A stretch of 64,000 bases of DNA from Empedobacter stercoris (GTDB taxonomy: Bacteria; Bacteroidota; Bacteroidia; Flavobacteriales; Weeksellaceae): the NCBI RefSeq assembly GCF_025244765.1, contig NZ_CP104209.1, positions 2,114,501 through 2,178,500 on the forward strand. Reading direction: 5' to 3'. The notes under the pieces were generated by a model. It searched no databases. It worked only from the letters and a program-made list of their open reading frames with translations, and had not been told where the DNA came from. Position numbers and translations under genes: made by a program. Shown here piece by piece: positions 51,831 through 60,990 of this stretch (position 1 is the first letter of the stretch; the number at the start of each line of letters is the position of its first letter).

Positions 51831-54591
51831 ATTGTATTTGCATTCCACTACTTTCTCTATATCGATTTCCATCTCCTGTTTTGCTTACTTTTGCTCCAAA
51901 TTGATTGAGGTTAAAAGTTAATGAAAACATGATGAATTGCGTCAAAATATTGTTACGTTGATCAACGACAGACTCTGCATTAATTGTTCGCGTATAACTA
52001 TTATTTTGGTTCAATAAATCATATACTTTTATTCCAGCTTCTAATTTATCATCAAAGAAACGATACATTAAACTTGTATTCCATAAAAAGAAATCGCGCT
52101 TGAAACCTGCTACCATTCTCGAATTATAATTGTAGCTGAAATCATTTGTCCATGTCAAATTTTTAGGAAAAGTAGAAATCGTTTTAATTCCGAAATTGTG
52201 CGTTATATTATTCTGATTATCAATCGAATAATTGACATATTTAGAATTGGTAAAGTTTAAACGGTACGATGGAGAAATTGTTAAATAATCGCTGTAATCC
52301 CAATTTAATCTTAGCATAGGTGATAAAGTCGTGTTGTACTGTTCATATTTTACAGCATCCCTAAAACCTTGTGTTAATGCATAACTTGCAGATGTACCAA
52401 TATTAATTCTAAATTTATTGTTTCCTTTTTGATAGTGTTTATTGAAAAAAACATTACCATTTAGGCGATAATTTCCTTTGACATTTTCGTAAGTTGTTGT
52501 TCTTTTATAAATCGAATAATCCATTTCGGTATAATTAACAATATTCGATTCGTTGTAGGTATAGCCTAAATTTGCATTGAATCCTTGACGTGTTTTTCGA
52601 TCAAAATTGCTAAACATTAAATTGATTCGATGTGCTTTATTAGGGTTTAAATCAGGATTACCTTTAAAAACATCTAACGGATCCGTTTCGTCTATAATTG
52701 GTAAAACTTGTGAAGTCGAAGCTAAACTTGTTTGATAATTATACAACAAAGAAAGCGAGTTGTTTCCATTTTGATAACGAATATTACCCGAAATATCTGT
52801 TAAAGTTTTGTTTTGTGTCGAACTATAATCAGCTGCTTTAAATATTCCAAAATTTTGTTGATTATAAGTCGTTGCACCTAATCTTAAGGTTGCAGAAATC
52901 TTCTTTTTGTTCAATAATAATTGAGTGAATGGATTAAGTTCATTCAGTCGAGTGGAATAAAATCGTGTCAAATCAGTGTTCAAGTTATCATATTCTCCAG
53001 TAGTTTCATTGTAATTTAACGTTCTATTATTGGTTTCAGAATCGGTTAAATTATATGCAGTACCAACTGCAATTTTTAAAGAATCAGAAATGGGATAGGT
53101 ATATTTTACGTTAAAATTATACGAATTATCTTTCGAAATATTTTGTTCATTTACATTTCGATAAATATCATCAATCGAATCAGTTGTATATAAAGTTGTC
53201 GAATTTATGAATGAATTGCGATCTGTTTTGCCAATCGAAATATCCGAATTAAAGTCTAAATAAGATTTATTCTTGAATTGTTGATTAAGTGATAAAATCG
53301 TTTTGAAGATGTTCGAATTTGATTTTGCATCGGATGTTTGGTTCATTTGATTTCTTAAATCTCCTAAATCTGAATAGGTTTTACTATCCGAAATAGAGGA
53401 TTTTGTTGATGAAGAATTGTTAAAAGACGGGTAAAAATAGATCTTCGTATTGTTTTTTGTCCATTCTAAATTTGTTCCAAAGTTATGACCATAGGTTTCA
53501 TTTTTTGTTTTAGAATTTGCATCAGATATATACGTGTTTTTTGGAGCAAAGTTTTCGATGTGTTTGAATTGGTCGTTTTTTGTATAGGAATGATTCAGTC
53601 TATAATCAGCACCAATCTTCAAATTATCATTTAATTGATCACTATAATTCAGTCCAATTGATGTATTGTTTGTAACACCGTTCGAATTTCTTCTTCCCAT
53701 TCTGCCTTGTCCTCTCGAACCTTCTCCATTTGTCATTCCCGAAGACGCAATATCAGTTGAAGAACCAATTAGACTAATTTTCTTTTTTCCTTTAAAATAG
53801 TTTGCCATTAAATTACCTTCGTAATGATTAGCTGTTCCATAACCAGCTGTGGCCTTCAGCATATAACCTTTTTTCTTGTCTTCTTTCAAGGTAATATTCA
53901 ACGAAGATTTATCAGATTTAGAGCGTTCGCCAGAAAATTTTTCGTTTTTCGTTTTATAATCCGAAACCTGAATTTTTTTGATGATATCAGCTGGTAAATT
54001 TTCTAATGCGACTTTTCCATCTGTTCCAAAAAAAGGTTCTCCATCTATCAAAATTTCATTAACATCCTTGCCATTTACCGTTATTTTTCCATCTTCGTCC
54101 ATCTCAAAACCAGGCAACTCATTTAATAGGGTTTCTAAGTTTGCATTTGGTTTTACTTTGTATGAATCCGCATTATATTCGATTGTATCTTGTTTTACAA
54201 CAATGGGTTCTACATTGGTTACAATCACTTCGTCCAAATCATAAATCATCGGATTAATGATAACAGTACCAAGGTCAATGTTGTTTTTTAGAGACTCAAA
54301 ACTTTGCTTGAAAACACCTTCTAAAGCATCATCAATAATCAAGTAAACGGGTTTTTCTTGTGGAGTAAGTTCAAGTTTAAAAACGCCTGATTCATTTGTT
54401 GTTGCAGAAACAATTTTTGTCGAATCGGATTGATTACCTAATATAATCTCAGCATCAGTTAATGGATAATGAAGTCCATCGGTTACTTTTCCTGTAATGG
54501 TAATTTTATCTTGTCCAAAAGAGAGTGTTGTGACGAAACTAATAAGAAGTGCAAAAATATATTTTGTCATGAGATGAATTGATTTCTTCAT
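51829..54591 (-). CDS. TonB-dependent receptor-like outer membrane beta-barrel protein
   Basis: 920 residues: signal peptide (MTKYIFALLISFVTTLSFGQ if the ATG at 54570 is used, seven residues more from 54591), a carboxypeptidase-regulatory-like beta-sandwich (ITGKVTDGLHYPLTDAEIIL, residues ~30-110), a plug-like domain (LNELPGFEMDEDGKITVNGK, ILIDGEPFF) and a large barrel rich in Asn, Tyr, Ser and Thr. This matches the OMP_b-brl_3 type of Bacteroidota outer-membrane proteins. No TonB box or SusD partner is obvious, so the cargo is unknown. The terminator shared with the pseudouridine synthase gene is split by the IS. Confidence 0.88.
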   Translation of the reverse strand: MKKSIHLMTKYIFALLISFVTTLSFGQDKITITGKVTDGLHYPLTDAEIILGNQSDSTKIVSATTNESGVFKLELTPQEKPVYLIIDDALEGVFKQSFESLKNNIDLGTVIINPMIYDLDEVIVTNVEPIVVKQDTIEYNADSYKVKPNANLETLLNELPGFEMDEDGKITVNGKDVNEILIDGEPFFGTDGKVALENLPADIIKKIQVSDYKTKNEKFSGERSKSDKSSLNITLKEDKKKGYMLKATAGYGTANHYEGNLMANYFKGKKKISLIGSSTDIASSGMTNGEGSRGQGRMGRRNSNGVTNNTSIGLNYSDQLNDNLKIGADYRLNHSYTKNDQFKHIENFAPKNTYISDANSKTKNETYGHNFGTNLEWTKNNTKIYFYPSFNNSSSTKSSISDSKTYSDLGDLRNQMNQTSDAKSNSNIFKTILSLNQQFKNKSYLDFNSDISIGKTDRNSFINSTTLYTTDSIDDIYRNVNEQNISKDNSYNFNVKYTYPISDSLKIAVGTAYNLTDSETNNRTLNYNETTGEYDNLNTDLTRFYSTRLNELNPFTQLLLNKKKISATLRLGATTYNQQNFGIFKAADYSSTQNKTLTDISGNIRYQNGNNSLSLLYNYQTSLASTSQVLPIIDETDPLDVFKGNPDLNPNKAHRINLMFSNFDRKTRQGFNANLGYTYNESNIVNYTEMDYSIYKRTTTYENVKGNYRLNGNVFFNKHYQKGNNKFRINIGTSASYALTQGFRDAVKYEQYNTTLSPMLRLNWDYSDYLTISPSYRLNFTNSKYVNYSIDNQNNITHNFGIKTISTFPKNLTWTNDFSYNYNSRMVAGFKRDFFLWNTSLMYRFFDDKLEAGIKVYDLLNQNNSYTRTINAESVVDQRNNILTQFIMFSLTFNLNQFGAKVSKTGDGNRYRESSGMQIQ

Positions 54592-54629
54592 CTGTTAGAC
54601 ATCTAAATTAGGATAAAGTTTAATTTTGA

Positions 54630-55139
54630 TTAAAGTTTTTTCCAACTTTTATCTGAGATTTTCGAAACATCAAAATCAGAAGTAGTGATAAAAAGAGGCG
54701 TAATTTCTACAATTCGTTTTATTTGAGTTGTTCTCAAGTTTGATTCTGGGCAAAATGTTTCAAATAATACTATTTTTTCAGAGTCAGAAGAGTTTGATTT
54801 GTAAAGCGTTTCTTTAATTTTTTTGTCAACTTTCCAATTTGTACAACTTCCAATGTTATAATATTCAAAGGCTAATAAAGGAAGTAAGCTAAATATAATG
54901 CCTAAGATAAATTTCATCACATTCATAAAACTCCAACCATTTTTATTTTTAATAGAAAGTAGAAACAGGATATAAATGCTGACAGCTGTAGCAAAGGTTA
55001 AAATCTTTGGGAATAGTTTTGCAAACTCATGATTCGCAAATTCTAAACTAATAAAATCTCCAATTAAAAAGTATCCAATAAACCATAAAATAAAAATTGT
55101 ACAGATGATTAAGATAATATTTCGAAGAGTTTTATTCAT
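54630..55139 (-). CDS. Integral membrane protein of unknown function
   Basis: 169 residues with three hydrophobic segments (about residues 8-28, 45-64 and 75-95: LRNIILIICTIFILWFIGYF, then two more), followed by a soluble C-terminal part of ~70 residues that contains two Cys (GSCTNW, ETFCPESN). No family is recognised. Its topology resembles the membrane protein at 29620-30120, but sequence similarity is not evident. Confidence 0.55.
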   Translation of the reverse strand: MNKTLRNIILIICTIFILWFIGYFLIGDFISLEFANHEFAKLFPKILTFATAVSIYILFLLSIKNKNGWSFMNVMKFILGIIFSLLPLLAFEYYNIGSCTNWKVDKKIKETLYKSNSSDSEKIVLFETFCPESNLRTTQIKRIVEITPLFITTSDFDVSKISDKSWKKL

Positions 55140-55167
55140 ATCGCTTGTTGGTTTGTGTGGTATAAAT

Positions 55168-55198
55168 ATAAAAATATTCCTGTCAATAGACAGGAATA
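55168..55198 (-). terminator. Terminator of the methylmalonyl-CoA mutase gene
   Basis: TATTCCTGTC and GACAGGAATA form a 10-bp stem with a 4-nt loop; on the minus strand it is followed by TTTTTA. Confidence 0.8.
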
Positions 55199-55215
55199 CT
55201 TAAACTAAAATAGAT

Positions 55216-57348
55216 TTATTTATAAGATTTCAATAAATTCTCTAAAATTTCGCACGCACATTCTGCTAAATTGGTTCCTGGACCAAAAATCGCATCTGCG
55301 CCATTTTGATAAAGGTAATCATAATCTTGACGTGGGATAACACCACCGACAACAATATATACATCATCTCTACCTAATTCTTTTAATAGTTTTACTACTT
55401 CTGGCACTAATGTTTTGTGTCCTGCAGCTAAAGAAGAAATTCCTAAAATGTGAACATCATTTTCAATTGCTTGTTTAGCAACTTCTGCTGGTGTTTGAAA
55501 TAATGGCGAAATATCGACATCAAATCCCATATCAGCAAATGATGTTGCAACAACTTTAGCACCGCGATCGTGACCATCTTGTCCCATTTTTGCGACCATA
55601 ATACGAGGGCGACGACCATCCTCTTCTGCAAACTCGTCTGCTAAATTGCGAGCTTCTTCAAATTTATTCATTTTTCCTGCTTCCATAGCATAAACCCCTT
55701 GAATTCCTCTTGTAATTGCTTTGTGACGACCAAAAATAGTTTCTAAAGCATCAGAAATTTCACCTAACGTTACACGACGACGAGCCGCTTCGATAGATAA
55801 TTCTAATAAATTTCCTTCACCTGTTTCAGCAGCTTTTGTTAATTGCGCTAATATCTCTTGAACAGCTTCGTTATTACGCTCTGCTTTTATTTGATTTAAT
55901 CGATCAATTTGTTTTTGACGAACAGTTGTGTTGTCAACTTCAAGAATTTCAAACTCTTGTTGTTCTAATTTCGAACGATAGGCATTAACACCTATAATTG
56001 AAACTTCGCCAGAATCTATTTTGGCTTGTTTTTTTGCAGCAGCTTCTTCAATACGCATTTTCGGGATTCCCGCTTCTATCGCTTGTGTCATTCCACCTAA
56101 TTCGCGAACTTCTTGAATATATTCCCACGCTTGATTTGCCATTTCATTTGTCAATGACTCAATCATAAAACTACCACCAAAAGGATCTGCAGTTCTGCAA
56201 ATTTGTGTTTCTTCTTGTAAAATGATTTGCGTATTTCGTGCAATTCGTGCTGAGAAATCGGTAGGTAAAGCGATGGCTTCGTCTAATGCATTTGTGTGTA
56301 AAGACTGCGTTCCTCCTAATGCAGCAGCTAAAGCTTCGATTGCTGTACGACCAATATTGTTATATGGTTCTTGCTCTGTTAAACTCCAACCTGAAGTTTG
56401 ACAATGCGTTCTTAGCATTAATGATTTTTTATTTTGAGGTTCAAATTCCTTCATCAATTTTGCCCAAAGCATACGAGCGGCTCTCATTTTCGCAATTTCT
56501 TGAGGGAAATTCATTCCAATTGCCCAGAAAAATGATAAACGAGGAGCAAAATCATCAACTTTTAATCCGGCAGCTAATCCAGTTTTTACGTATTCGTAAC
56601 CATCTGCTAATGTATATGCCATTTCCAAAACAGGAGTAGCTCCAGCTTCTTGCATATGGTAACCTGAAATAGATATAGAATTGAATCGCGGAATGTTTTG
56701 AGAAGTATATTCGAAAATATCAGCAATGATTTTCATCGAAGGTGTTGGTGGATAAATGTATGTATTACGTACCATGAATTCCTTCAAAATATCATTCTGA
56801 ATTGTACCCGAAAGTTGTTCTTGCGAAACCCCTTGTTCTTCAGCCGCTACAATGTAGAAAGCTAAAATAGGAAGTACAGCTCCGTTCATTGTCATCGAAA
56901 CTGAAATTTTATCCAATGGAATTTCATCAAATAAAATTTTCATATCCTCTACAGAATCAATTGCTACACCAGCTTTTCCAACATCTCCAACAACACGTTC
57001 GTGATCAGAATCATAACCGCGATGAGTAGCCAAATCAAACGCAACTGAAAGACCTTTTTGTCCTGCAGCTAAATTTCTTTTGTAAAATGCATTTGATTCC
57101 TCGGCAGTAGAAAAACCTGCATATTGACGAATTGTCCATGGTTGACGAACATACATTGTAGAATAAGGACCACGTAAATAAGGTGCAACACCAGGTAAAA
57201 AATCCAATTGTTTTAAATCTTTTACATCATTATAATCGTAATCACTTTTTACCTGTAAGCTATCTAACTCAAATAACTCTATATGTGATGGATTAGAATT
57301 TAGATTTCGTTTAAATCTTAAATTCGAAAAATCTGTTTTGTGATTCAT
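55216..57348 (-). CDS. scpA: Methylmalonyl-CoA mutase large (catalytic) subunit
   Basis: Coenzyme-B12 enzyme interconverting succinyl-CoA and (R)-methylmalonyl-CoA. The N-terminal TIM barrel has the family hallmarks [20 protein letters not shown] and [14 protein letters not shown]. The C-terminal cobalamin domain carries DxHxxG as [11 protein letters not shown] near residue 600, where the His ligates cobalt. 710 residues, usual for the catalytic subunit. The small (MutA) subunit normally beside it is absent here; an unrelated gene diverges instead. TATCTTAG (57353-57360, minus) is a near -7 box, only 4 nt from the ATG. Confidence 0.95.
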   Translation of the reverse strand: MNHKTDFSNLRFKRNLNSNPSHIELFELDSLQVKSDYDYNDVKDLKQLDFLPGVAPYLRGPYSTMYVRQPWTIRQYAGFSTAEESNAFYKRNLAAGQKGLSVAFDLATHRGYDSDHERVVGDVGKAGVAIDSVEDMKILFDEIPLDKISVSMTMNGAVLPILAFYIVAAEEQGVSQEQLSGTIQNDILKEFMVRNTYIYPPTPSMKIIADIFEYTSQNIPRFNSISISGYHMQEAGATPVLEMAYTLADGYEYVKTGLAAGLKVDDFAPRLSFFWAIGMNFPQEIAKMRAARMLWAKLMKEFEPQNKKSLMLRTHCQTSGWSLTEQEPYNNIGRTAIEALAAALGGTQSLHTNALDEAIALPTDFSARIARNTQIILQEETQICRTADPFGGSFMIESLTNEMANQAWEYIQEVRELGGMTQAIEAGIPKMRIEEAAAKKQAKIDSGEVSIIGVNAYRSKLEQQEFEILEVDNTTVRQKQIDRLNQIKAERNNEAVQEILAQLTKAAETGEGNLLELSIEAARRRVTLGEISDALETIFGRHKAITRGIQGVYAMEAGKMNKFEEARNLADEFAEEDGRRPRIMVAKMGQDGHDRGAKVVATSFADMGFDVDISPLFQTPAEVAKQAIENDVHILGISSLAAGHKTLVPEVVKLLKELGRDDVYIVVGGVIPRQDYDYLYQNGADAIFGPGTNLAECACEILENLLKSYK

Positions 57349-57522
57349 CTTGCTAAGATAAATAATAATCTATTAGATTTTATAAAATTACCATTTTTTG
57401 AGAGCTCTTTTTTCAACTTTTTTTCAACAACAGCAATAAATATAGAAATTGAAATGCCTTTGGTCAAATTATTGATTGAATTTGATTATCAATATATTAA
57501 AACCGCACAAAAAATAGCTATT

Positions 57523-58566
57523 ATGAAATTAGAGTTTAGTAAAAAGAAGATTTCTGAAATTCTAAATGAATTTCAAGATAAGAATACCTTTCAATGGCAG
57601 GATGATATTTTTGAATTGATGGAAAAAATCGATGGAAAAAATGAGATGTTTAATTTTCATTATATGAAAGAAGATAATATTTATACGTCAACGTTTAATC
57701 GACAGTTTGTAAATGAAACTTTTCAATCATTGAATCATTTTTTAGGATTAAAGAGCGGTGATTCGTCTTTGTTAATTTCATCTGTGTTAGAAAATGAAGG
57801 AGAAATATCCCTGGTACAAGCGATAGAAGGAGGATTAGATTTGTATTGTCACGAAGATTCGGATCAAGTGAAAATTCCGTTAACTAACGAGGGTCAAAGC
57901 GAAATTGGTTATGCTTTGAATTATGCTTATTTGACAAAAAATCAATTAGAAAATTCATTTGACGATTTAGCTCGAATAGAAAAAATTGCGATCGAAAGTG
58001 ATCATTTATCACATGAGTTGATTCAGAAATTAAAAGATCATAAAAAAACAAGTTTTTACCAAGTGTTTACCGCAAATGGTTTTCCGATTGCAGTAAAAAA
58101 TATAGATGATATAGAGTATACTGTTTTAGATAAAATAGAACTTTCTGAAGATGAAAAAGGCCATTTGGTTTTAAGTTCGCCTTATGAAGATGAGTCTTTA
58201 AATCTGTATAGACAAGCTGTTATTTCTGATGATCAGAAGAAGTTTAGATGGATTTCAGGAAACGAATGCAAGCTAAATGGAAAAGATGTTGTCAATTTAG
58301 AAGTTATAGAAGAGAAACTAAAACCATATATTGATTATAATTTTAGTGTAGTGACTTTTCCGAAGCAAGGAAGTACAGAGGATGTTATTTCTTTGGTGAT
58401 AGAAAGTCGATTTACAGAACATGTTGATATTCAGAAAAGCGAATTGGAACGCAATGAAGTTCCACAACAAACTTTTTTTATTGGAGAATTTCCAAAAAGT
58501 AAGGACAAAGCCGCTATTCGAAAAGAGTTAATTAAATTGTTAAATCAATCAGATGATAATCAATAA
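57523..58566 (+). CDS. MenE-like (acyl-CoA synthetase superfamily) protein with eroded catalytic motifs
   Basis: 347 residues from the ATG at 57523, the length of the short Bacteroidota O-succinylbenzoate-CoA ligases. Segment by segment it follows such enzymes as I remember them: FLGLKSGDSSLL, LVQAIEGGLDLYC, LSHELIQKLKDHKKTSFYQV, EDEKGHLVLSSP, LEVIEEKLKPYI and FFIGEFPKSKDKAAIRKELI. The functional motifs are gone: no Ser/Thr/Gly-rich P-loop, YGMTE reads FTANG, the GR-x-D region reads SGNE, and INSGGIK reads LNGKD. It is therefore probably a non-catalytic relative. Longer starts at 57340 (GTG) and 57454 exist; the first overlaps the divergent scpA start. A distant hypothetical protein is the fallback call. 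Confidence 0.6.
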   Translation: MKLEFSKKKISEILNEFQDKNTFQWQDDIFELMEKIDGKNEMFNFHYMKEDNIYTSTFNRQFVNETFQSLNHFLGLKSGDSSLLISSVLENEGEISLVQAIEGGLDLYCHEDSDQVKIPLTNEGQSEIGYALNYAYLTKNQLENSFDDLARIEKIAIESDHLSHELIQKLKDHKKTSFYQVFTANGFPIAVKNIDDIEYTVLDKIELSEDEKGHLVLSSPYEDESLNLYRQAVISDDQKKFRWISGNECKLNGKDVVNLEVIEEKLKPYIDYNFSVVTFPKQGSTEDVISLVIESRFTEHVDIQKSELERNEVPQQTFFIGEFPKSKDKAAIRKELIKLLNQSDDNQ

Positions 58567-58567
58567 C

Positions 58568-58609
58568 AACTAAAATGGGGACACTACATGTAGTGTCCCC
58601 ATTTTAGTT
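58568..58609. terminator. Bidirectional terminator, perfect 21-bp palindrome
   Basis: The 42 bases are a perfect inverted repeat with no unpaired spacer: each arm contains AAAATGGGGACACTACA or its complement. It separates two converging genes and can act in both directions. Confidence 0.85.
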
Positions 58610-58626
58610 TAAGTCATAAACAATTA

Positions 58627-58896
58627 TTAGTATTGAATATCAATTAAAGATTTCAAAGGTATCAAAACACCATTTTTAATTTGCAAAAATTTATCCATAA
58701 CAGACCATACAGTTGTTTCGATTTTCTTTGGACCTTGATCCGTTTGAAAAGTGATATATGCTTTCGATTTGAATTCATTCCCTAATCTAACAGCACCATT
58801 CAACTTATTTACTTCTACTGTTACTTCGTCTTTTGGTGCATCTAAAAACTTATAGTTTCTTACTTCTTCTTTTTCAATAAGCTCTGCTTTCATCAT
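58627..58896 (-). CDS. Small uncharacterised protein
   Basis: 89 residues (or 88 from the second ATG), soluble, with a beta-rich look: EVTVEVNKLNGAVRLGNEF, KAYITFQTDQGPKKIETTVW, VLIPLKSLIDIQY. No signal peptide and no recognised domain. The clear frame, terminator and codon use like the neighbours support a real gene. The 223-bp region on to era (58897-59119) contains only promoters as far as I can see. Confidence 0.65.
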   Translation of the reverse strand: MMKAELIEKEEVRNYKFLDAPKDEVTVEVNKLNGAVRLGNEFKSKAYITFQTDQGPKKIETTVWSVMDKFLQIKNGVLIPLKSLIDIQY

Positions 58897-59107
58897 TTTT
58901 TTAAATTTTGGTTAATTTAATTTTTCCATAACACTTGTATGAAATTAATCATATTTTTCAAAAAACCATAACTTTTGTCATCTTTTTTTGATGTTAATTA
59001 GAATTATTCAAAATACAGACCAAAATCAATTTTATGAAACTAAAATTTCATTAGAAGATTAATCTTTTCTTCAACATATTAATCTGAAATAATATTATAG
59101 AAATCAC

Positions 59108-59115
59108 TAAATTTG
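59108..59115 (+). promoter_or_regulatory. -7 promoter box (TAAATTTG) directly before era, leaderless configuration
   Basis: TAAATTTG ends 4 nt before the era ATG at 59120, so the transcript should begin at the start codon. Confidence 0.6.
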
Positions 59116-59119
59116 CAGA

Positions 59120-60007
59120 ATGTCAGACGAAAAGAAATTTAAATCCGGTTTTGTAAACATCATAGGTAATCCAAATGTTGGGAAATCTACTTTGATGAAT
59201 ATGTTGATGAAAGAACGTCTTGTAATTGCGACACACAAAGCGCAAACGACACGTCATCGTATCAAAGGTATTTTGACAGGAGAAGATTATCAAATTGTAT
59301 TTTCTGATACACCAGGCGTATTAGATCCTGCATATGAGTTACAAACCAAAATGATGGACGCCGTAAAAGAGTCGTTGGTAGATGCTGATGTGATTCTTTA
59401 TGTTGTGGAAATCGGAGAAAAACGTTTGAAAAACGAAGAAGTTTTTGAACGTCTGCAAAAAACATCGACACCCATTATTTTATTGTTGAATAAGATTGAT
59501 ACTGCTACACCAGATCGTTTGAATGAAGCGGTAGAATATTGGCACGAATTATTACCTAAGGCCGAGATTTTGCCCATTTCGGCAAAGGAAAATGTAAATG
59601 TCGATTTGTTGATTAATAAAATTAAAGCAATCATTCCAGAAGGTCCGCAATATTATCCAGAAGAACAATTAACAGATCGTTCAGAGCGTTTTATTGTGAA
59701 CGAAGTGATACGCGAAAAAATTTTATTAAACTATCAAAAAGAAATTCCTTATTCTGTAGAAGTCGTAACAGAGCGATTCAAAGAAGATTTGAATTTAATT
59801 TCGATTGAAGCTGAAATTTATGTTGAACGAGATTCTCAAAAAGGAATTATTATTGGACATAAAGGCGAATCGTTATCAAAAGTAGGAAAAGAAGCTCGAG
59901 AAGAGTTAGAAAAATTCTTTGATAAGAAAGTATTCCTTAAACTTTTTGTAAAAGTGCGAAAAGATTGGAGAAGCAAAGAAAATGATTTGCGCCGCTTTGG
60001 TTATTAA
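59120..60007 (+). CDS. era: GTPase Era
   Basis: GTPase that binds the 3' end of 16S rRNA and helps 30S subunit maturation. G1 is GNPNVGKST, G3 DTPG and G4 NKID; the C-terminal KH domain carries IIGHKGESLSKVGKEAREEL followed by FLKLFVKVRKDWRS. 295 residues, normal length. Monocistronic with a predicted leaderless promoter and its own terminator. Confidence 0.97.
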   Translation: MSDEKKFKSGFVNIIGNPNVGKSTLMNMLMKERLVIATHKAQTTRHRIKGILTGEDYQIVFSDTPGVLDPAYELQTKMMDAVKESLVDADVILYVVEIGEKRLKNEEVFERLQKTSTPIILLLNKIDTATPDRLNEAVEYWHELLPKAEILPISAKENVNVDLLINKIKAIIPEGPQYYPEEQLTDRSERFIVNEVIREKILLNYQKEIPYSVEVVTERFKEDLNLISIEAEIYVERDSQKGIIIGHKGESLSKVGKEAREELEKFFDKKVFLKLFVKVRKDWRSKENDLRRFGY

Positions 60008-60028
60008 AAACGAATAAAAAATAATAGA

Positions 60029-60053
60029 GTCTTGAGAAATCAAGGCTTTTTTT
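60029..60053 (+). terminator. Terminator after era
   Basis: GTCTTGA and TCAAGGC pair (one G-T) around a GAAA loop, followed by seven T. Confidence 0.8.
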
Positions 60054-60117
60054 ATGGATAGACATAATATTAATTGTAAATTTATAAAAAGAATAGAACA
60101 CATTAATGAATTAAATT

Positions 60118-60906
60118 ATGGCTAAAATATTATTTCCAACGGATTTTTCTGAAACAGCAAACAATGCTTTTTTATATGCTTTAAATCTCGCAAAAGTTTT
60201 AAATACAGATATCAAGTTAGTTTCGGTACAACCTAATCTTAGAAATTATCTTGATGTAACAGAAGAAAACTTTGAAAACTATATTAATAAATTAAAAAAC
60301 ATAGCAAAAGAAAATCACTTAGAACATGTCAAAATAGAAAGTTCGTTGATTGTGGGTGACTTATTGTTAATGATTTTAGACATTATCAATAAAGATAATA
60401 TTCGATATGTTGTAATGGGAACAAATGGACAAAATAGTTTAGGTAAAAAGTTTTTTGGTTCGAATACAGTAAATGTAATCAACAATTCACCCGTTCCTGT
60501 GTTGGTTGTTCCAAATCAAGTAAAATTCAAGGAAGAAAGAAATTTTGCTTTTGCAACCTTGTTTCACCAAAACGAATCGAAGGCTTTGGCTGAGATGGAA
60601 GAAGTGACAAGTCGTTACGGAAAATTGTTGAATATTGTTCATGTCGATGACAAGTCAATTACACCAGAAATGTTAAACGTTAAAAAAGAATGGCAATCCG
60701 AATATCCTGAAGCTATTGTTACGATAGAAACCAACAAAGATGTAGAAGGAGGATTAATTAATTTTTGTACCCAAAACAATATTGATGTTTTAGGAGTTGT
60801 ACACAGAGAATTAACATCTTTCGAACGCTTGTTTACCATCAATCACAGCCAACGATTATTATCAAGTGCAAATGTAGCATTATTGGTTTTTCAAGAAAGT
60901 AAATAA
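60118..60906 (+). CDS. Universal stress protein, two tandem Usp domains
   Basis: 262 residues made of two UspA-type Rossmann-like domains (about 1-140 and 145-262). The first keeps an ATP-binding-type motif (GTNGQNSLGKKFFGSNTVNV, followed by PVPVLVVP). The second is degenerate (VVHRELTSFERLFTINHSQR). Such proteins respond to starvation and other stress, often by binding ATP. Single gene between two terminators. Confidence 0.92.
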   Translation: MAKILFPTDFSETANNAFLYALNLAKVLNTDIKLVSVQPNLRNYLDVTEENFENYINKLKNIAKENHLEHVKIESSLIVGDLLLMILDIINKDNIRYVVMGTNGQNSLGKKFFGSNTVNVINNSPVPVLVVPNQVKFKEERNFAFATLFHQNESKALAEMEEVTSRYGKLLNIVHVDDKSITPEMLNVKKEWQSEYPEAIVTIETNKDVEGGLINFCTQNNIDVLGVVHRELTSFERLFTINHSQRLLSSANVALLVFQESK

Positions 60907-60925
60907 ATTATATACATAAATTTGT

Positions 60926-60949
60926 AAGCGGAGAATTCTCCGCTTTTTT
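60926..60949 (+). terminator. Terminator after usp
   Basis: AAGCGGAGAATTCTCCGCTT is a perfect palindrome followed by T residues. Confidence 0.85.
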
Positions 60950-60990
60950 GATTGGCTAAATTTTTGCTTCAATTCTTTCAAAATACGTTT

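Noticed and set aside
57340-57522. Longer N-terminus of the MenE-like protein from GTG 57340 or ATG 57454
   Set aside because: The GTG lies inside the divergent scpA coding start, and the extra residues have no counterpart in the short MenE-type enzymes; the ATG at 57523 gives the usual ~347 residues.
57349-57522. B12 riboswitch ahead of the B12-dependent mutase gene
   Set aside because: The gap is only ~174 bp, shared by two divergent genes, and shows no B12-box-like sequence; a -7-like box lies 4 nt from the ATG.
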